From Rhizobium etli CFN 42 (GTDB lineage Bacteria; Pseudomonadota; Alphaproteobacteria; Rhizobiales; Rhizobiaceae): a DNA stretch of 64,000 nt. Under the pieces are notes generated by a model. The model saw only the letters and a program-made list of their open reading frames with translations, made no database searches and was not told where the DNA came from. The DNA is taken from the NCBI RefSeq assembly GCF_000092045.1, contig NC_007761.1:1863001-1927000 (forward strand), read 5' to 3'. This document shows, piece by piece, positions 36,224 to 45,774 of the stretch. Positions within the stretch are counted from its first letter, which is position 1. Every line of letters begins with the position of its first letter. Both the position numbers and the translations under genes were made by a program.

Positions 36224-36250
36224 GAGCCCGGCACTGCCGGGCTCTTCTTT
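36224..36250 (+). terminator. Intrinsic terminator after the OmpP1/FadL gene
   Basis: GAGCCCGGC / GCCGGGCTC with loop ACT and a TTCTTT tail. Confidence 0.85.
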
Positions 36251-36914
36251 ATGCGCGCCCGTTATTCATGTCATTTGCTGGTCTCGTTTTGTGACGATTC
36301 AGCAACAGTTTTTTACGATGAATGGCGTATGGTGGCGATGGGGCGAATTTGTCCATTTCCCGCCACAAAGAGAGCGCAGCGGTATTTGGGGCGAGGTGAT
36401 GACAGACTTACGGTGCGTGTAATCAGTAGCATGGGTCGATTTTTTTCCGGTAACACCAGATCGTACGGCGCAAGTGGCGACAGCCGCGTGATTGCGGCCT
36501 TTTCTCTTTCCGGGCAAGGCTATTCCGACCGCAAATTCGGTCTCACGAACATGCCGTCGATCCATTCATTACCGTCGTTATCTGCCCGTTCGCACAGGCA
36601 GGCGGGCTTCGCGGCAGATGTCGATACCGGTTTGGTCACATTTGCTATTTACGAATCCGATAACGGGGGGAAGGCGGATGCCGCGCCCGCCGAAAGAGCG
36701 CCAGAAAGATTGCAGTCGGGCCATGCCGGGAGCCGGGTGGTCCTGAATGATGTGCTGAAAATTCGGCCTTTGAGAAAAGGCCTATGGGCTGGATGCGACG
36801 CGGGCAAAGGGGCCATGGAGCCCGCCGCGGGATCGCTCGCCTCGAAAGAATACATCCGCGATATGCCCGGCGTCAGCGCCGGCTGCGCGCGATGAATGAA
36901 AGAAATCGGTTGAA
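36251..36914. other. Long region upstream of exoR, doubtful ORF
   Basis: A frame of 214 codons is open over 36251-36895, but it has no ribosome binding site, no recognisable domain and an unbalanced composition, so it is probably not a gene. A small hairpin (GGCCTTT / AAAGGCC, 36765-36782) is present. The region more likely holds regulatory DNA or the 5' UTR of exoR. Confidence 0.4.
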
Positions 36915-37709
36915 ATGGTAACGTCCGAGTTCAAACTGTTCAAATTCATGCTGGTGAGCATGTGGGTGGCAATATCGCTGTCCGGTCCGGTTCACGCTTT
37001 CGACATCAAGAGCGACGTCAGCAAGGAGTCCGGTCCTTTCGATCTGTTCAAGTTCGGCTTCAAGGCCTACAAAAACGGACAGAAAGAGGAGGCGGTCGAA
37101 GCCTACAAATACGCCGCCGAAAAGGGCCATACCGGTTCGCGCTGGGCGCTCGCCAACATGTATGCCGACGGCGACGGCGTCACCCAGGATGATTTCGAAG
37201 CCTTCAAGATCTACAGTGAGATCGCCCAGCAGGGTGTCGAACCCGGCTCGGAAGATACCGGCTTCTTCGTCAACGCGCTCCTCTCGCTCGCCAACTACTA
37301 CAAGCATGGAATTGCCGGCAGCCCGGTCAAGATCGATCTCACTCAGGCGCGCCAGCTCTATTTCCAGGTCGCCTCCACCTTTGGCGTTCCCGAAGCGCAG
37401 TTCCAGCTGGCGCAGATGATGCTAGCCGGTGAGGGTGGCAATGCCAGCCCGCAGCAGGCGAAAAAGTGGTTGAACCAGGCTCGCAAGAGTGGCCATCCCG
37501 GCGCCATGGCCGTTTTCGGAAATATCCTTTTCGACGAAGGCCAGACGGCTCGCGGTCTCGCGCTGATGACCGCCGCTCTCGACCGCTGCAAGCCGAAGGA
37601 TTGCAGCTGGATGGAAGCGTTGCAGGAGCAGGCCTTCTCGGTTGCCAACGAGGCCGACCGTCGCACGGCAGTTTCGCTGTCGCACGCCATCGCGAGCGGT
37701 TCCGATTGA
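36915..37709 (+). CDS. exoR: Exopolysaccharide regulator ExoR (periplasmic, Sel1-like repeats)
   Basis: A 264-aa protein with an N-terminal signal (LFKFMLVSMWVAISLSGPVHAF) and Sel1-like repeats (AVEAYKYAAEKGHTGSRWALANMYADGDG; ARQLYFQVASTFGVPEAQFQLAQMMLAGEGG; AKKWLNQARKSGHPGAMAVFGNILFDEG). It matches rhizobial ExoR (about 267 aa), which binds the sensor ExoS in the periplasm and keeps ExoS/ChvI off, limiting succinoglycan-type polysaccharide and favouring motility. The start at 36915 is the conventional one. ATG 36948 would also leave a signal peptide. Confidence 0.93.
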   Translation: MVTSEFKLFKFMLVSMWVAISLSGPVHAFDIKSDVSKESGPFDLFKFGFKAYKNGQKEEAVEAYKYAAEKGHTGSRWALANMYADGDGVTQDDFEAFKIYSEIAQQGVEPGSEDTGFFVNALLSLANYYKHGIAGSPVKIDLTQARQLYFQVASTFGVPEAQFQLAQMMLAGEGGNASPQQAKKWLNQARKSGHPGAMAVFGNILFDEGQTARGLALMTAALDRCKPKDCSWMEALQEQAFSVANEADRRTAVSLSHAIASGSD

Positions 37710-37797
37710 CGCTTTGCGTTCAGCGCCAAGCGGCATTCAACCCGTGCATCATCTCCATCGCGCCCCTGAAAGGACGCGCTGCCATGGGCTCGGAATG

Positions 37798-38589
37798 TCA
37801 GGCCGCGAAATCGAAATAGGCGATCACCGGTACGTGGTCGGACGGCTTTTCCCAGGCCCGCACATGTTTTTCGATAGCTGCCGACGTCATCCGGTCGGCT
37901 GCTTCCGGTGACAGCAGCAGGTGGTCGATGCGGATGCCGTTGTTCTTCGGCCATGCACCCGCCTGATAGTCCCAGAAGGAATAGAGCCGCGTCGCGTCTG
38001 TCGTTGCGCGCACCGCATCGGTCAATCCAAGATTTTCAAGCCTGCGGAATGCCCGCCGCGTCTGCGGCAGGAACAGTGCATCGCTTTCCCATGCCCTGGG
38101 ATCGAAGCAGTCGTGCGGTTCAGGAATAACGTTGTAATCGCCGGCAAGCACCAGCATCTCTTCATAGGCTAGCCGTTCGGCCGCAAAGCTCCTCAGACGC
38201 TCCATCCAGGCGAGCTTGTAGGGATACTTCTCCGTGTCGACGGGATTGCCATTCGGGAGATAGATGCAGCAGACGCGCAGGATGCGCGTGTCGGGGAGGG
38301 TGAACACCGCTTCCAGGAAACGCGCCTGTTCGTCTAGCGGGTCGCCGGGCAGGCCGCGGTTGACTTCAAAAGGTGAGGTCTTGGAGAGGATCGCGACGCC
38401 GTTGAATCCCTTCTGGCCGTGCGTCTCGACATGATAGCCGAGCGCTTCGATCTCCAGCCGGGGAAAGCCTTCGTCGATCGTCTTGATCTCCTGCAGGCAG
38501 ACGATATCGGGATCGGAATCCTTGAGCCATTGTGTGAGATTGTCGATACGCGCCTTAACGCCGTTGATGTTCCAGGTCGCGATCTTCAT
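37798..38589 (-). CDS. xthA: Exodeoxyribonuclease III (AP endonuclease)
   Basis: A 263-aa DNA repair enzyme of the EEP fold: KIATWNINGVKARI, the metal-binding Glu in CLQEIKT, LVLAGDYNVIPEP, and the C-terminal RIDHLLLS and KPSDHVPV with the catalytic Asp-His. It cuts at abasic sites and has 3'-5' exonuclease activity. The ATG at 38589 is the family start. The long open frame upstream runs through the repeat element and into erpA and is rejected. Confidence 0.96.
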   Translation of the reverse strand: MKIATWNINGVKARIDNLTQWLKDSDPDIVCLQEIKTIDEGFPRLEIEALGYHVETHGQKGFNGVAILSKTSPFEVNRGLPGDPLDEQARFLEAVFTLPDTRILRVCCIYLPNGNPVDTEKYPYKLAWMERLRSFAAERLAYEEMLVLAGDYNVIPEPHDCFDPRAWESDALFLPQTRRAFRRLENLGLTDAVRATTDATRLYSFWDYQAGAWPKNNGIRIDHLLLSPEAADRMTSAAIEKHVRAWEKPSDHVPVIAYFDFAA

Positions 38590-38608
38590 GGCACTGTCCC
38601 GTTCGCTA

Positions 38609-38716
38609 GGGCATGTCGCGCAAAAATGTGCGGCCGTTTTTGCGATCCACGACATGCGGAAAATCAAAGACCTAAAGCGTGGCAAGCGAATCTGAAAGAT
38701 CGCGACGCGCTTTAGT
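38609..38716. repeat. RIME1-like intergenic palindromic element (about 108 bp)
   Basis: Two large palindromes lie side by side: GCATGTCG...CGACATGC (38611-38657, with an inner CGCAAAAA/TTTTTGCG) and CTAAAGCG...CGCTTTAG (38672-38715). Size and two-palindrome structure match RIME1, a mosaic element scattered between genes in Rhizobium genomes. It separates erpA from xthA. Confidence 0.75.
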
Positions 38717-38818
38717 GCGCTCCTTTTATCGCGGTCTTTCGCCGCTGGACAAGCCGATAAACCGGCTGGAAGCAATTCTTCCGCCGGTCGTTGGGGACAA
38801 CGTTTTGCGTTCGGATAT

Positions 38819-39151
38819 TCAGATCGAAAAGCTGGTGCCGCAGCCGCAGCTCGCCACAGCGTTGGGATTCTTGATCTGGAAGGATTGACCAAGCAGATTG
38901 TCGACGAAGTCGATCTCCGACCCTGCCATATAGACGAGAGACAGGCTGTCGATCAGAACCTTGGCGTCGTTCTTTTCGACGACGACGTCGTCTTCACCAG
39001 GGCTGTCGGCAAGATCGAACTTATAGGAAAAGCCCGAACAGCCGCCGCCTTCGACCGAAACGCGCAGCGCGCTCTTGCCGGTCTCTGCGCCGATGATGGA
39101 GGCGATACGCTTTGCCGCGGCATCTGAAAGGGTTACACTCGTATCCGTCAT
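38819..39151 (-). CDS. erpA: A-type Fe-S cluster carrier (ErpA/IscA family)
   Basis: A 110-aa HesB-like protein with the three cluster-binding cysteines: GGGCSGFSYKF and the C-terminal ASCGCGTSFSI. It delivers Fe-S clusters to target enzymes. ATG 39151 is taken because GGAGG lies 5 nt upstream. An earlier in-frame start lacks this. Rhizobia usually keep erpA beside dgt, divergently as here. Confidence 0.93.
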   Translation of the reverse strand: MTDTSVTLSDAAAKRIASIIGAETGKSALRVSVEGGGCSGFSYKFDLADSPGEDDVVVEKNDAKVLIDSLSLVYMAGSEIDFVDNLLGQSFQIKNPNAVASCGCGTSFSI

Positions 39152-39281
39152 GTTTCCTCCTGCCGGGGTCAAGATCCGGAGAGAATGGGTTTTGGCACTC
39201 GAATGTTCAAATGCCTGATATCAAAAGAACTTACCATGATCTTCGCGAAAATGCCATGATGTGCGAAACGGCTCGGCGGGT

Positions 39282-39330
39282 GCCGCTTTGCCGTTTCGTC
39301 GGGCTATAGGTATGAAGAGGGCAAAGCGGC
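39282..39330. repeat. 11-bp perfect inverted repeat before dgt
   Basis: GCCGCTTTGCC (39282-39292) and GGCAAAGCGGC (39320-39330) are exact inverse complements 27 bp apart, in the erpA-dgt divergent promoter region. Confidence 0.6.
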
Positions 39331-39372
39331 GTCAATGGGCAGATGCGGCAACAGGCAGAATGACGGTGAAGA

Positions 39373-40590
39373 ATGACGGTTGACAGACGGGCTTTAGGTT
39401 TTGGCGGCAGCGAAAGAGCGGTCTATGCGGCAGACCCGTGGACGACGCGTGGGCGTCTCTATCCAGAAGACGGCAGTCCGACTCGCTCCGATTTCCAACG
39501 CGACCGCGACCGCATTGTCCATACCACCGCCTTCCGCCGGCTGAAGCATAAGACCCAAGTCTTCATCGCCCAGGATGGCGATCACTACCGCACCCGGCTG
39601 ACGCATACGATCGAGGTGGCGCAGATTGCCCGTGCGCTTGCCCGCGCCCTGAAACTCGACGAGGATCTGGCCGAGGGCGTGGCGCTGGTGCACGATTTCG
39701 GCCACACGCCGTTCGGCCATACCGGCGAGGATGCGCTTCACGAGGTGCTGCTGCCCTATGGTGGCTTTGACCACAATGCCCAATCGCTGCGCATCGTGAC
39801 CAAGCTCGAAAGGCGATATGCCGAATTCGACGGCATCAATCTGACATGGGAAAGCCTCGAAGGCCTCGTCAAACACAATGGTCCGCTGCTGACGCCAGAA
39901 GGGGCCGGCACGCGCGGCCCGGTGCCGCAGCCGATCCTCGATTATTGCGAATTGCACGATCTCGAGCTCGCGACTTATGCCAGCCTGGAAGCCCAGGTCG
40001 CGGCGATCGCCGACGACATTGCGTATAACACGCACGATATCGACGACGGCCTGCGCTCCGGCTACCTGACCTTCGACATGCTGGAGGAAATCCCGTTTCT
40101 GGCGGGGTTGATGGCCGAGGTGAGGGCTCGATACCCGCATTTGGAACCGAGCCGTTTCACCCACGAGATCATGCGCCGCCAGATCACCCGCATGGTCGAG
40201 GACGTGATCGGCGTCGCCCAGCAGCGTCTTTCAATTCTTCGCCCTGAGAGTGCAGCCGATATTCGCGCTGCCGACCGTGTGATCGCGACCTTCTCCGACG
40301 CGATGGCCGAAACCGACCGGCAGATCAAGGCGTTGCTCTTCAAACGGATCTACCGCAATCCCGATATCATGCGCATCCGCGCCGGTGCTGCCCAGATCGT
40401 CACGGATCTCTTTGCCGCTTACATGGCCAGTCCCAAGGAGATGCAGAGCCATTATTGGGTCGATCACATCGCCGGGCTCGCCGATGCGCCCAAGGCTCGA
40501 CATGTCGGCGATTACCTCGCGGGCATGACCGACACCTATGCGATCAGTGCCCACAGGCGATTGTTTGACCACACTCCGGATTTGCGATAG
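39373..40590 (+). CDS. dgt: Deoxyguanosinetriphosphate triphosphohydrolase-like protein
   Basis: A 405-aa HD-domain enzyme that removes triphosphate from dNTPs. Metal ligands are in [17 protein letters not shown] and [15 protein letters not shown], and the later Asp in [17 protein letters not shown]. The N-terminal [24 protein letters not shown] is a family signature. It belongs to the shorter type-2 dGTPase-like group. It lies 63 bp before argS on the same strand and may share its transcript. Confidence 0.93.
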   Translation: MTVDRRALGFGGSERAVYAADPWTTRGRLYPEDGSPTRSDFQRDRDRIVHTTAFRRLKHKTQVFIAQDGDHYRTRLTHTIEVAQIARALARALKLDEDLAEGVALVHDFGHTPFGHTGEDALHEVLLPYGGFDHNAQSLRIVTKLERRYAEFDGINLTWESLEGLVKHNGPLLTPEGAGTRGPVPQPILDYCELHDLELATYASLEAQVAAIADDIAYNTHDIDDGLRSGYLTFDMLEEIPFLAGLMAEVRARYPHLEPSRFTHEIMRRQITRMVEDVIGVAQQRLSILRPESAADIRAADRVIATFSDAMAETDRQIKALLFKRIYRNPDIMRIRAGAAQIVTDLFAAYMASPKEMQSHYWVDHIAGLADAPKARHVGDYLAGMTDTYAISAHRRLFDHTPDLR

Positions 40591-40653
40591 GCAGCGGTCG
40601 CCCGCCGAAGGCCGATTTGCGCCTTTGGCACAGCCTATGCATGGAAGAGTGCG

Positions 40654-42411
40654 ATGAACCTTTTTACCGACTTCGAAGCCAGGATCAAAACCGCCCTTGA
40701 ACAGATCGATCTGGTCAGGGAAAAGCGATCTGAACTCGATTTCGGCCGCATCGCAGTCGAACCACCGCGCGATGCGAGTCACGGCGACGTTGCGACCAAC
40801 GCCGCGATGGTGCTGGCAAAGCCGCTCGGCACCAATCCTCGCGCCCTTGCAGACGTCATCATCGCCAAGCTCAAGGAGGATGCCGACGTCGCCGATGTTT
40901 CGGTGGCAGGTCCCGGTTTCATCAACATCCGTCTCGCCGTCGGCTATTGGCAGCGGCTGCTGGCTTCTATCATCGGCGCCGGCATTGACTATGGCCGCTC
41001 GAGCCTCGGTGAAGGCCGGACGGTCAACGTCGAATACGTCTCGGCCAATCCGACCGGCCCGATGCATGTCGGTCATTGCCGCGGCGCCGTCGTCGGCGAT
41101 GCGCTCGCCAACCTGCTTGCCTTTGCCGGTTATGGCGTCGAAAAGGAATATTATATCAACGATGCCGGTTCCCAGATCGACGTGCTGGCCCGCTCGGTCT
41201 TCCTGCGTTATCGCGAAGCGCTCGGCGAACGGATCGGCGAAATCCCTTCGGGCCTTTATCCCGGAGATTATCTCGTGCCCGTCGGCCAGTCGCTTGCCGC
41301 CGATTACGGTGTCCGGCTGCACAATATGCCGGAAGAGGAATGGATGCCAATCGTCAAAGATCGCACGATCGACGCGATGATGGCGATGATCCGCGAAGAT
41401 CTGGCGGCGCTGAACGTCCATCACGACATCTTCTTCTCCGAGCGCACCTTGCACGCCAACGGCGCGGCAGCCATCCGCACCGCGATCAATGATCTGACCT
41501 TCAAGGGCTATGTCTACAAAGGCACTCTGCCGCCGCCGAAGGGTCAGCTTCCCGAGGATTGGGAGGATCGCGAACAGACGCTGTTCCGCTCGACCGAGGT
41601 GGGCGACGATATCGACCGGCCGCTGATCAAGTCGGACGGTTCCTACACCTATTTCGCCGCCGACGTCGCCTATTTCAAGAACAAGTTCGATCGTGGCTTC
41701 GAGGAGATGATCTATGTGCTCGGCGCCGATCATGGCGGCTACGTCAAGCGTCTGGAAGCGGTTGCGCGCGGCGTTTCGGATGGCAAAGCAAAGCTGACTG
41801 TACTGCTTTGCCAGCTCGTCAAGCTCTATCGCAACGGTGAGCCGGTGAAGATGTCGAAACGTTCGGGCGATTTCGTCACGCTTCGGGACGTCGTCGAGGA
41901 AGTCGGTCGTGATTCGGTCCGCTTCATGATGCTTTATCGTAAGAACTCCGAGCCACTCGACTTCGATTTCGCCAAGGTGACGGAGCAGTCGAAGGATAAT
42001 CCTGTTTTTTATGTGCAGTACGCGCATGCCCGCTGCATGTCGGTCTTCCGGCAGGCAAAAGAGGCTTTTGCCGGCCTCGATGTTTCGCCCGAGGATCTTG
42101 CGAAAGCCGTTGCTGGCATTGAAGATCCGGCCGAATTGCAGCTCGTCGCCAAGCTCGCCGAATTCCCGCGTATCATCGAGTCGGCCGCCCAGTCCCAGGA
42201 GCCACATCGCATCGCTTTTTACCTCTACGACCTGGCCAGTGCTTTCCACGCGCACTGGAACAAAGGTAAAGATCAGCCGGAATTACGATTTGTTAATGAT
42301 AAAAACCGAGAATCAACTATTGCCAGACTTGGGCTGGTGTACGCCGTCGCGTCGGTTTTGAAGTCGGGACTTGCCATTACAGGCACTGCCGCACCTGACG
42401 AAATGCGATAA
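40654..42411 (+). CDS. argS: Arginyl-tRNA synthetase
   Basis: A 585-aa class I synthetase. An N-terminal Add-1 domain is followed by the HIGH motif in [16 protein letters not shown] (near 130), the catalytic core with [14 protein letters not shown], a KMSK-like [13 protein letters not shown] (near 405), and the C-terminal DALR anticodon-binding domain ([15 protein letters not shown]). Full length. It precedes the SPOR gene by 61 bp. Confidence 0.97.
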   Translation: MNLFTDFEARIKTALEQIDLVREKRSELDFGRIAVEPPRDASHGDVATNAAMVLAKPLGTNPRALADVIIAKLKEDADVADVSVAGPGFINIRLAVGYWQRLLASIIGAGIDYGRSSLGEGRTVNVEYVSANPTGPMHVGHCRGAVVGDALANLLAFAGYGVEKEYYINDAGSQIDVLARSVFLRYREALGERIGEIPSGLYPGDYLVPVGQSLAADYGVRLHNMPEEEWMPIVKDRTIDAMMAMIREDLAALNVHHDIFFSERTLHANGAAAIRTAINDLTFKGYVYKGTLPPPKGQLPEDWEDREQTLFRSTEVGDDIDRPLIKSDGSYTYFAADVAYFKNKFDRGFEEMIYVLGADHGGYVKRLEAVARGVSDGKAKLTVLLCQLVKLYRNGEPVKMSKRSGDFVTLRDVVEEVGRDSVRFMMLYRKNSEPLDFDFAKVTEQSKDNPVFYVQYAHARCMSVFRQAKEAFAGLDVSPEDLAKAVAGIEDPAELQLVAKLAEFPRIIESAAQSQEPHRIAFYLYDLASAFHAHWNKGKDQPELRFVNDKNRESTIARLGLVYAVASVLKSGLAITGTAAPDEMR

Positions 42412-42472
42412 CGTCACCATTTACCCACAATGCGCTGGCATTTGAGCGTTGGCGTTTGCGAGTGGGATAGGC

Positions 42473-45400
42473 ATGGCTGAGAAACAATTTGCGTATGATA
42501 CGCGCGGAAAAGACGATCTGTTTGCCGACGACGATCCGTTGGCCGAACTTGCCAGGATCGTCGGTTTCGAGCCGCGTGTTGCAGCGAATACCGTAAGCGA
42601 CGCCGCCCGGCGCGAGCCTGCCTTCGATCTGGAGGACGAGCTCGGGCGAGAATTCGATCGCTACGATTCACCGCGTCCGCTGGCCGAACTCGATCGGCCG
42701 GCCGAGCCGATCTCCGACGGCGTCGCTTCCGAAGACTATGTCGAGCCCGTTCTCGATGCTTCTGCGGCTGCCGTAAGCGTGGATGTTCCGGAGCCCGTCT
42801 CCGTTGGTCCCGTCGCCGCAGAAGAAGCTGCGCAACCTCCGGCAAGGAGCTGGGACGTAGCTTCTGCCGACTGGGCGGCCGGTCCACAGCAGTTGTCCGT
42901 CGACCCTGCCCCCGAGGCGTCGGTCCAAACCGCTTTCGGCGGCGCCCGCGACCTGATCGAGGAACTCGAACTGTCGATCGGTGCTGCGCCGGTCTCTTCG
43001 CTGGCGCAGTCCGCCAAAGCCCCGCAATGGTCGGCTGCCAGCATCAGGTTGCCGCTCGCCAATTTCCACGCCCCGAAGCGTGAGGAGCCGGTGGCAGCGA
43101 TCAAGCCGGTAGCCGAAGCAGTCGCTGCGCTTGCGACTGAAGCAGTCGCTGAACCGGTGGCTGACGCAGCGGTTGCCGATCCTGCCTCGGCGGAGCCCGC
43201 AATCGAGCAGCCGGTGCCCGTTGCTGCCGTCGAACCTCCCGAAGAGTTCGAATCCGCGGCGCCGTCGTTCGGCTTTCCCGCCGAGCTCGATCGCCACGAT
43301 GAGGCAATTGCGCCGCAAGAAGCTGCTGAAGCCGAGGAATTCGTTGAAGTCGAGAATGATCTGGAAGAGTTCGGCTCCGACGCCGGTTTCGATCTCGCGG
43401 CCGCCATCGAAGGCGAGATCCAGGCCGATGCCGCGCTGACCGAGGTCGGACCTGAAGTTCCGCATGCCGCCGGCACCTTCGATGTCGACGACTTGCTGGC
43501 CGACGTCTCGCGCTATCCTGTGCCCCGTCCGGTATTGCAGCGCGCCAATCTGGCGCCGGTTTCGCCGGAGCCTGCTCCCGTCGAAGTCGCCCCGGTCGCT
43601 GCCGCACCGGTTCAGCCCGAGGCGATCGCGCCCGCGCCGGTCCTGTCCGCTCCGATCGAAATGGCGCTCGCCTATGCTGCCGAAGCTGCAAGGCCGGTCG
43701 CGTCGCAGCCTGCCGCCGTCACGCCGCCCCATCCTGTCGCAACGGCCTATCCACGGGCGCAGCAGTCGGCGCCGGAAGCCGATGATCCCTTCGCGGGCCA
43801 CGATTTTGAATTGGACCTCGCCGGTATCGAGCTGGAACTTGCCGATCTCGATTTTTCCGAAGCAGTCGAGCCTGCGCCGCAGCCAAAAGCACAGCCGGCG
43901 CCCGCCGTGCACCAGCAGGCAACGCCCGAGTACCCGCAGGCCGCTGTCCCGGCGCAGCCCGCGCCGGCCCTGGTTTCCGAAGAGCCGGCCCCAGCTCCGA
44001 CGCCGGCTCCGGCTTTCAACTGGGCACCTGCCGCAGAGGCGTCCGCCGCTGAATCGACCGAAGATCTGCCCTTCGATCCGGCGATGATCTCCGATCCGGA
44101 GGATCGTCCCGAGACGGTGGACGACATGCATGTGCCGGCGCTGCCGCCGGTCGAGTCGCCCCCTCCGGTCGCGAAAACCGCGGATTTCGATTTCGATCTC
44201 GATGCTGAGATCGCGAGCTTTTTCGAGCCGGCCAAGCCGCGCGAAACGGCGGCGCCTGCCCGTAATATGGCTGCCGCTGCGGCAACGCCGATCAAGCCGA
44301 CCATTGCCGACGGTCTCGATGATTTCGAACGGGCGCTGGAGGAGGATTTCCGCCGCAGCGTGCGCGAGCCGGTCGAGCGCCGCGAGACCTCCGAGGTCCA
44401 CATCGAGTCGGCAAGCCAGGCCGCTGATTTCAGCCGCGCCCGGTCGATGCGCCGGCTGCTGGCCGGCGCCGTCGTGCTGGTGGTCTTCGCCGGCGTCGGT
44501 TATGGCGTCTATTCCTCCGTCTGGAACGGCGAAGGGCTCGGCATTGTCGCGTCCGGCGAGCCGCGTGTGATCACGGCCGACAAGGAGCCGGTCAAGGTCG
44601 TTCCGGAAAATCCCGGCGGTAAGACGGTTCCGAACCAGGATAAGGCCGTCTACGACCGCGTTGCGGGTTCTGCCGAGGAGCCGAAGCAGAAGGCGCTCGT
44701 CTCCTCGGACGAGGCGCCGGTCGATGTTGTCCAGCGCACCTTGACGCCGGAGGCATTGCCGGAAGATGACGAGAACGCCGGCACTGACGATAGGGTCACG
44801 CCGACCGCGGTTGGTGAGACGGAGGATCCGCGTCTGCTGCCGAACCACGCCGACGCCGACGACGCTTCCGCAAGCGACGCCGACAAGACGCCATCTGTTT
44901 CGCCGCGCAAGGTCCGCACGATGATCGTCAAGCCTGACGGCACGCTGGTCGCCCGCGAGGAGTCCGCGCCGGTCGACCAGCCGGCACCGTCTGCTCAGCC
45001 GATGCCGTCTGGCCAGCCTCCAGTTACGGCGCAGTCGGCCCCGTCTGCGCCATCAGCCCCGATCGCGCCGCCGGTTGCCGGAACGGCTGCGACCTTCCCG
45101 GCAAGCGCCGAGATTGCGTCCGCCGATGCCCGTTCTGCAGCACCCGTTCAAACCGCGCCGGCGCAGCTGTCGTCTGCCGCAACTGCCGATGAGCAGGCGG
45201 CAAATCCCGCACCGGTCGATGCGCCGGTACGGCCGGTCAAGACGGCAACGATCGCCGATACGGCCCCGGTTCCGATCGCCCGCCCGGCCGATCAGCCTGT
45301 CAACGTCGTTGGCACGGTTACCGATAAGGGCAATGTCCGCACGCCCGCGCAGCAGCCGAAGCCGACGCAGGTCGCCTCGGCAACGCCGGCCGTCGCCCAG

Positions 45401-45664
45401 CCGCAGCAAGCCGTCTCCGTCGGTGGCTACGGCCTTCAGATCGCTTCGCTTCCGTCGGAGGACGAGGCCAATAAATCTTATGCAAGCCTGTCGAAGAAAT
45501 TCGCCGGCGTGCTTGGCGGCCGCGCCCATGAGATCCGTAGGGCCGATATCGCCGGTAAGGGCACTTTCTACCGTGTCCGCATCCCGGTCGGCTCAAAGGA
45601 CGAGGCCGCAGCCCTTTGCGAACAGTATCGCGCAGCCGGTGGAAGCTGCCTGATCTCCAAGTAA
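42473..45664 (+). CDS. Large single-pass membrane protein with C-terminal SPOR domain
   Basis: A 1063-aa protein. Residues 1-655 are cytoplasmic and of low complexity (Ala, Pro, Glu, Val repeats with scattered acidic motifs such as DFELDLAGIELELADLDF). One transmembrane helix follows at about 660-682 (LLAGAVVLVVFAGVGYGVYSS), then a disordered periplasmic linker and an 80-aa SPOR domain (GYGLQIASLPSEDEANKSYASL ... FYRVRIPVGSKDEA). SPOR domains bind denuded septal peptidoglycan, so a role in division is inferred. The start at ATG 42473 is preferred. Gene order argS-SPOR-nagZ-scpAB is common in Rhizobiales. Confidence 0.88.
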   Translation: MAEKQFAYDTRGKDDLFADDDPLAELARIVGFEPRVAANTVSDAARREPAFDLEDELGREFDRYDSPRPLAELDRPAEPISDGVASEDYVEPVLDASAAAVSVDVPEPVSVGPVAAEEAAQPPARSWDVASADWAAGPQQLSVDPAPEASVQTAFGGARDLIEELELSIGAAPVSSLAQSAKAPQWSAASIRLPLANFHAPKREEPVAAIKPVAEAVAALATEAVAEPVADAAVADPASAEPAIEQPVPVAAVEPPEEFESAAPSFGFPAELDRHDEAIAPQEAAEAEEFVEVENDLEEFGSDAGFDLAAAIEGEIQADAALTEVGPEVPHAAGTFDVDDLLADVSRYPVPRPVLQRANLAPVSPEPAPVEVAPVAAAPVQPEAIAPAPVLSAPIEMALAYAAEAARPVASQPAAVTPPHPVATAYPRAQQSAPEADDPFAGHDFELDLAGIELELADLDFSEAVEPAPQPKAQPAPAVHQQATPEYPQAAVPAQPAPALVSEEPAPAPTPAPAFNWAPAAEASAAESTEDLPFDPAMISDPEDRPETVDDMHVPALPPVESPPPVAKTADFDFDLDAEIASFFEPAKPRETAAPARNMAAAAATPIKPTIADGLDDFERALEEDFRRSVREPVERRETSEVHIESASQAADFSRARSMRRLLAGAVVLVVFAGVGYGVYSSVWNGEGLGIVASGEPRVITADKEPVKVVPENPGGKTVPNQDKAVYDRVAGSAEEPKQKALVSSDEAPVDVVQRTLTPEALPEDDENAGTDDRVTPTAVGETEDPRLLPNHADADDASASDADKTPSVSPRKVRTMIVKPDGTLVAREESAPVDQPAPSAQPMPSGQPPVTAQSAPSAPSAPIAPPVAGTAATFPASAEIASADARSAAPVQTAPAQLSSAATADEQAANPAPVDAPVRPVKTATIADTAPVPIARPADQPVNVVGTVTDKGNVRTPAQQPKPTQVASATPAVAQPQQAVSVGGYGLQIASLPSEDEANKSYASLSKKFAGVLGGRAHEIRRADIAGKGTFYRVRIPVGSKDEAAALCEQYRAAGGSCLISK

Positions 45665-45683
45665 CATCGGTCATTGAATTATG

Positions 45684-45719
45684 AGAGCGGCGGGCCGGAT
45701 CGGACCGCCGCTCTTTTTT
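45684..45719 (+). terminator. Intrinsic terminator after the SPOR gene
   Basis: AGAGCGGCGG / CCGCCGCTCT stem over an 11-nt loop, followed by a T-run. Confidence 0.85.
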
Positions 45720-45774
45720 GTGCATCGCGCCCGCGCTCGCTCGCATTTGGCCCGCCGCCGTTTATGATTCTTCC

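Noticed and set aside
36251..36895. 214-codon frame before exoR
   Set aside because: No start signal, no domain and odd composition. Kept only as an intergenic remark.
40231..42255. 674-codon open frame on the minus strand
   Set aside because: It is antisense to argS and dgt and shows no domain.
42668..44848. 726-codon minus-strand frame
   Set aside because: It mirrors the repetitive part of the SPOR gene. Arg/Gly-rich composition is an artefact.
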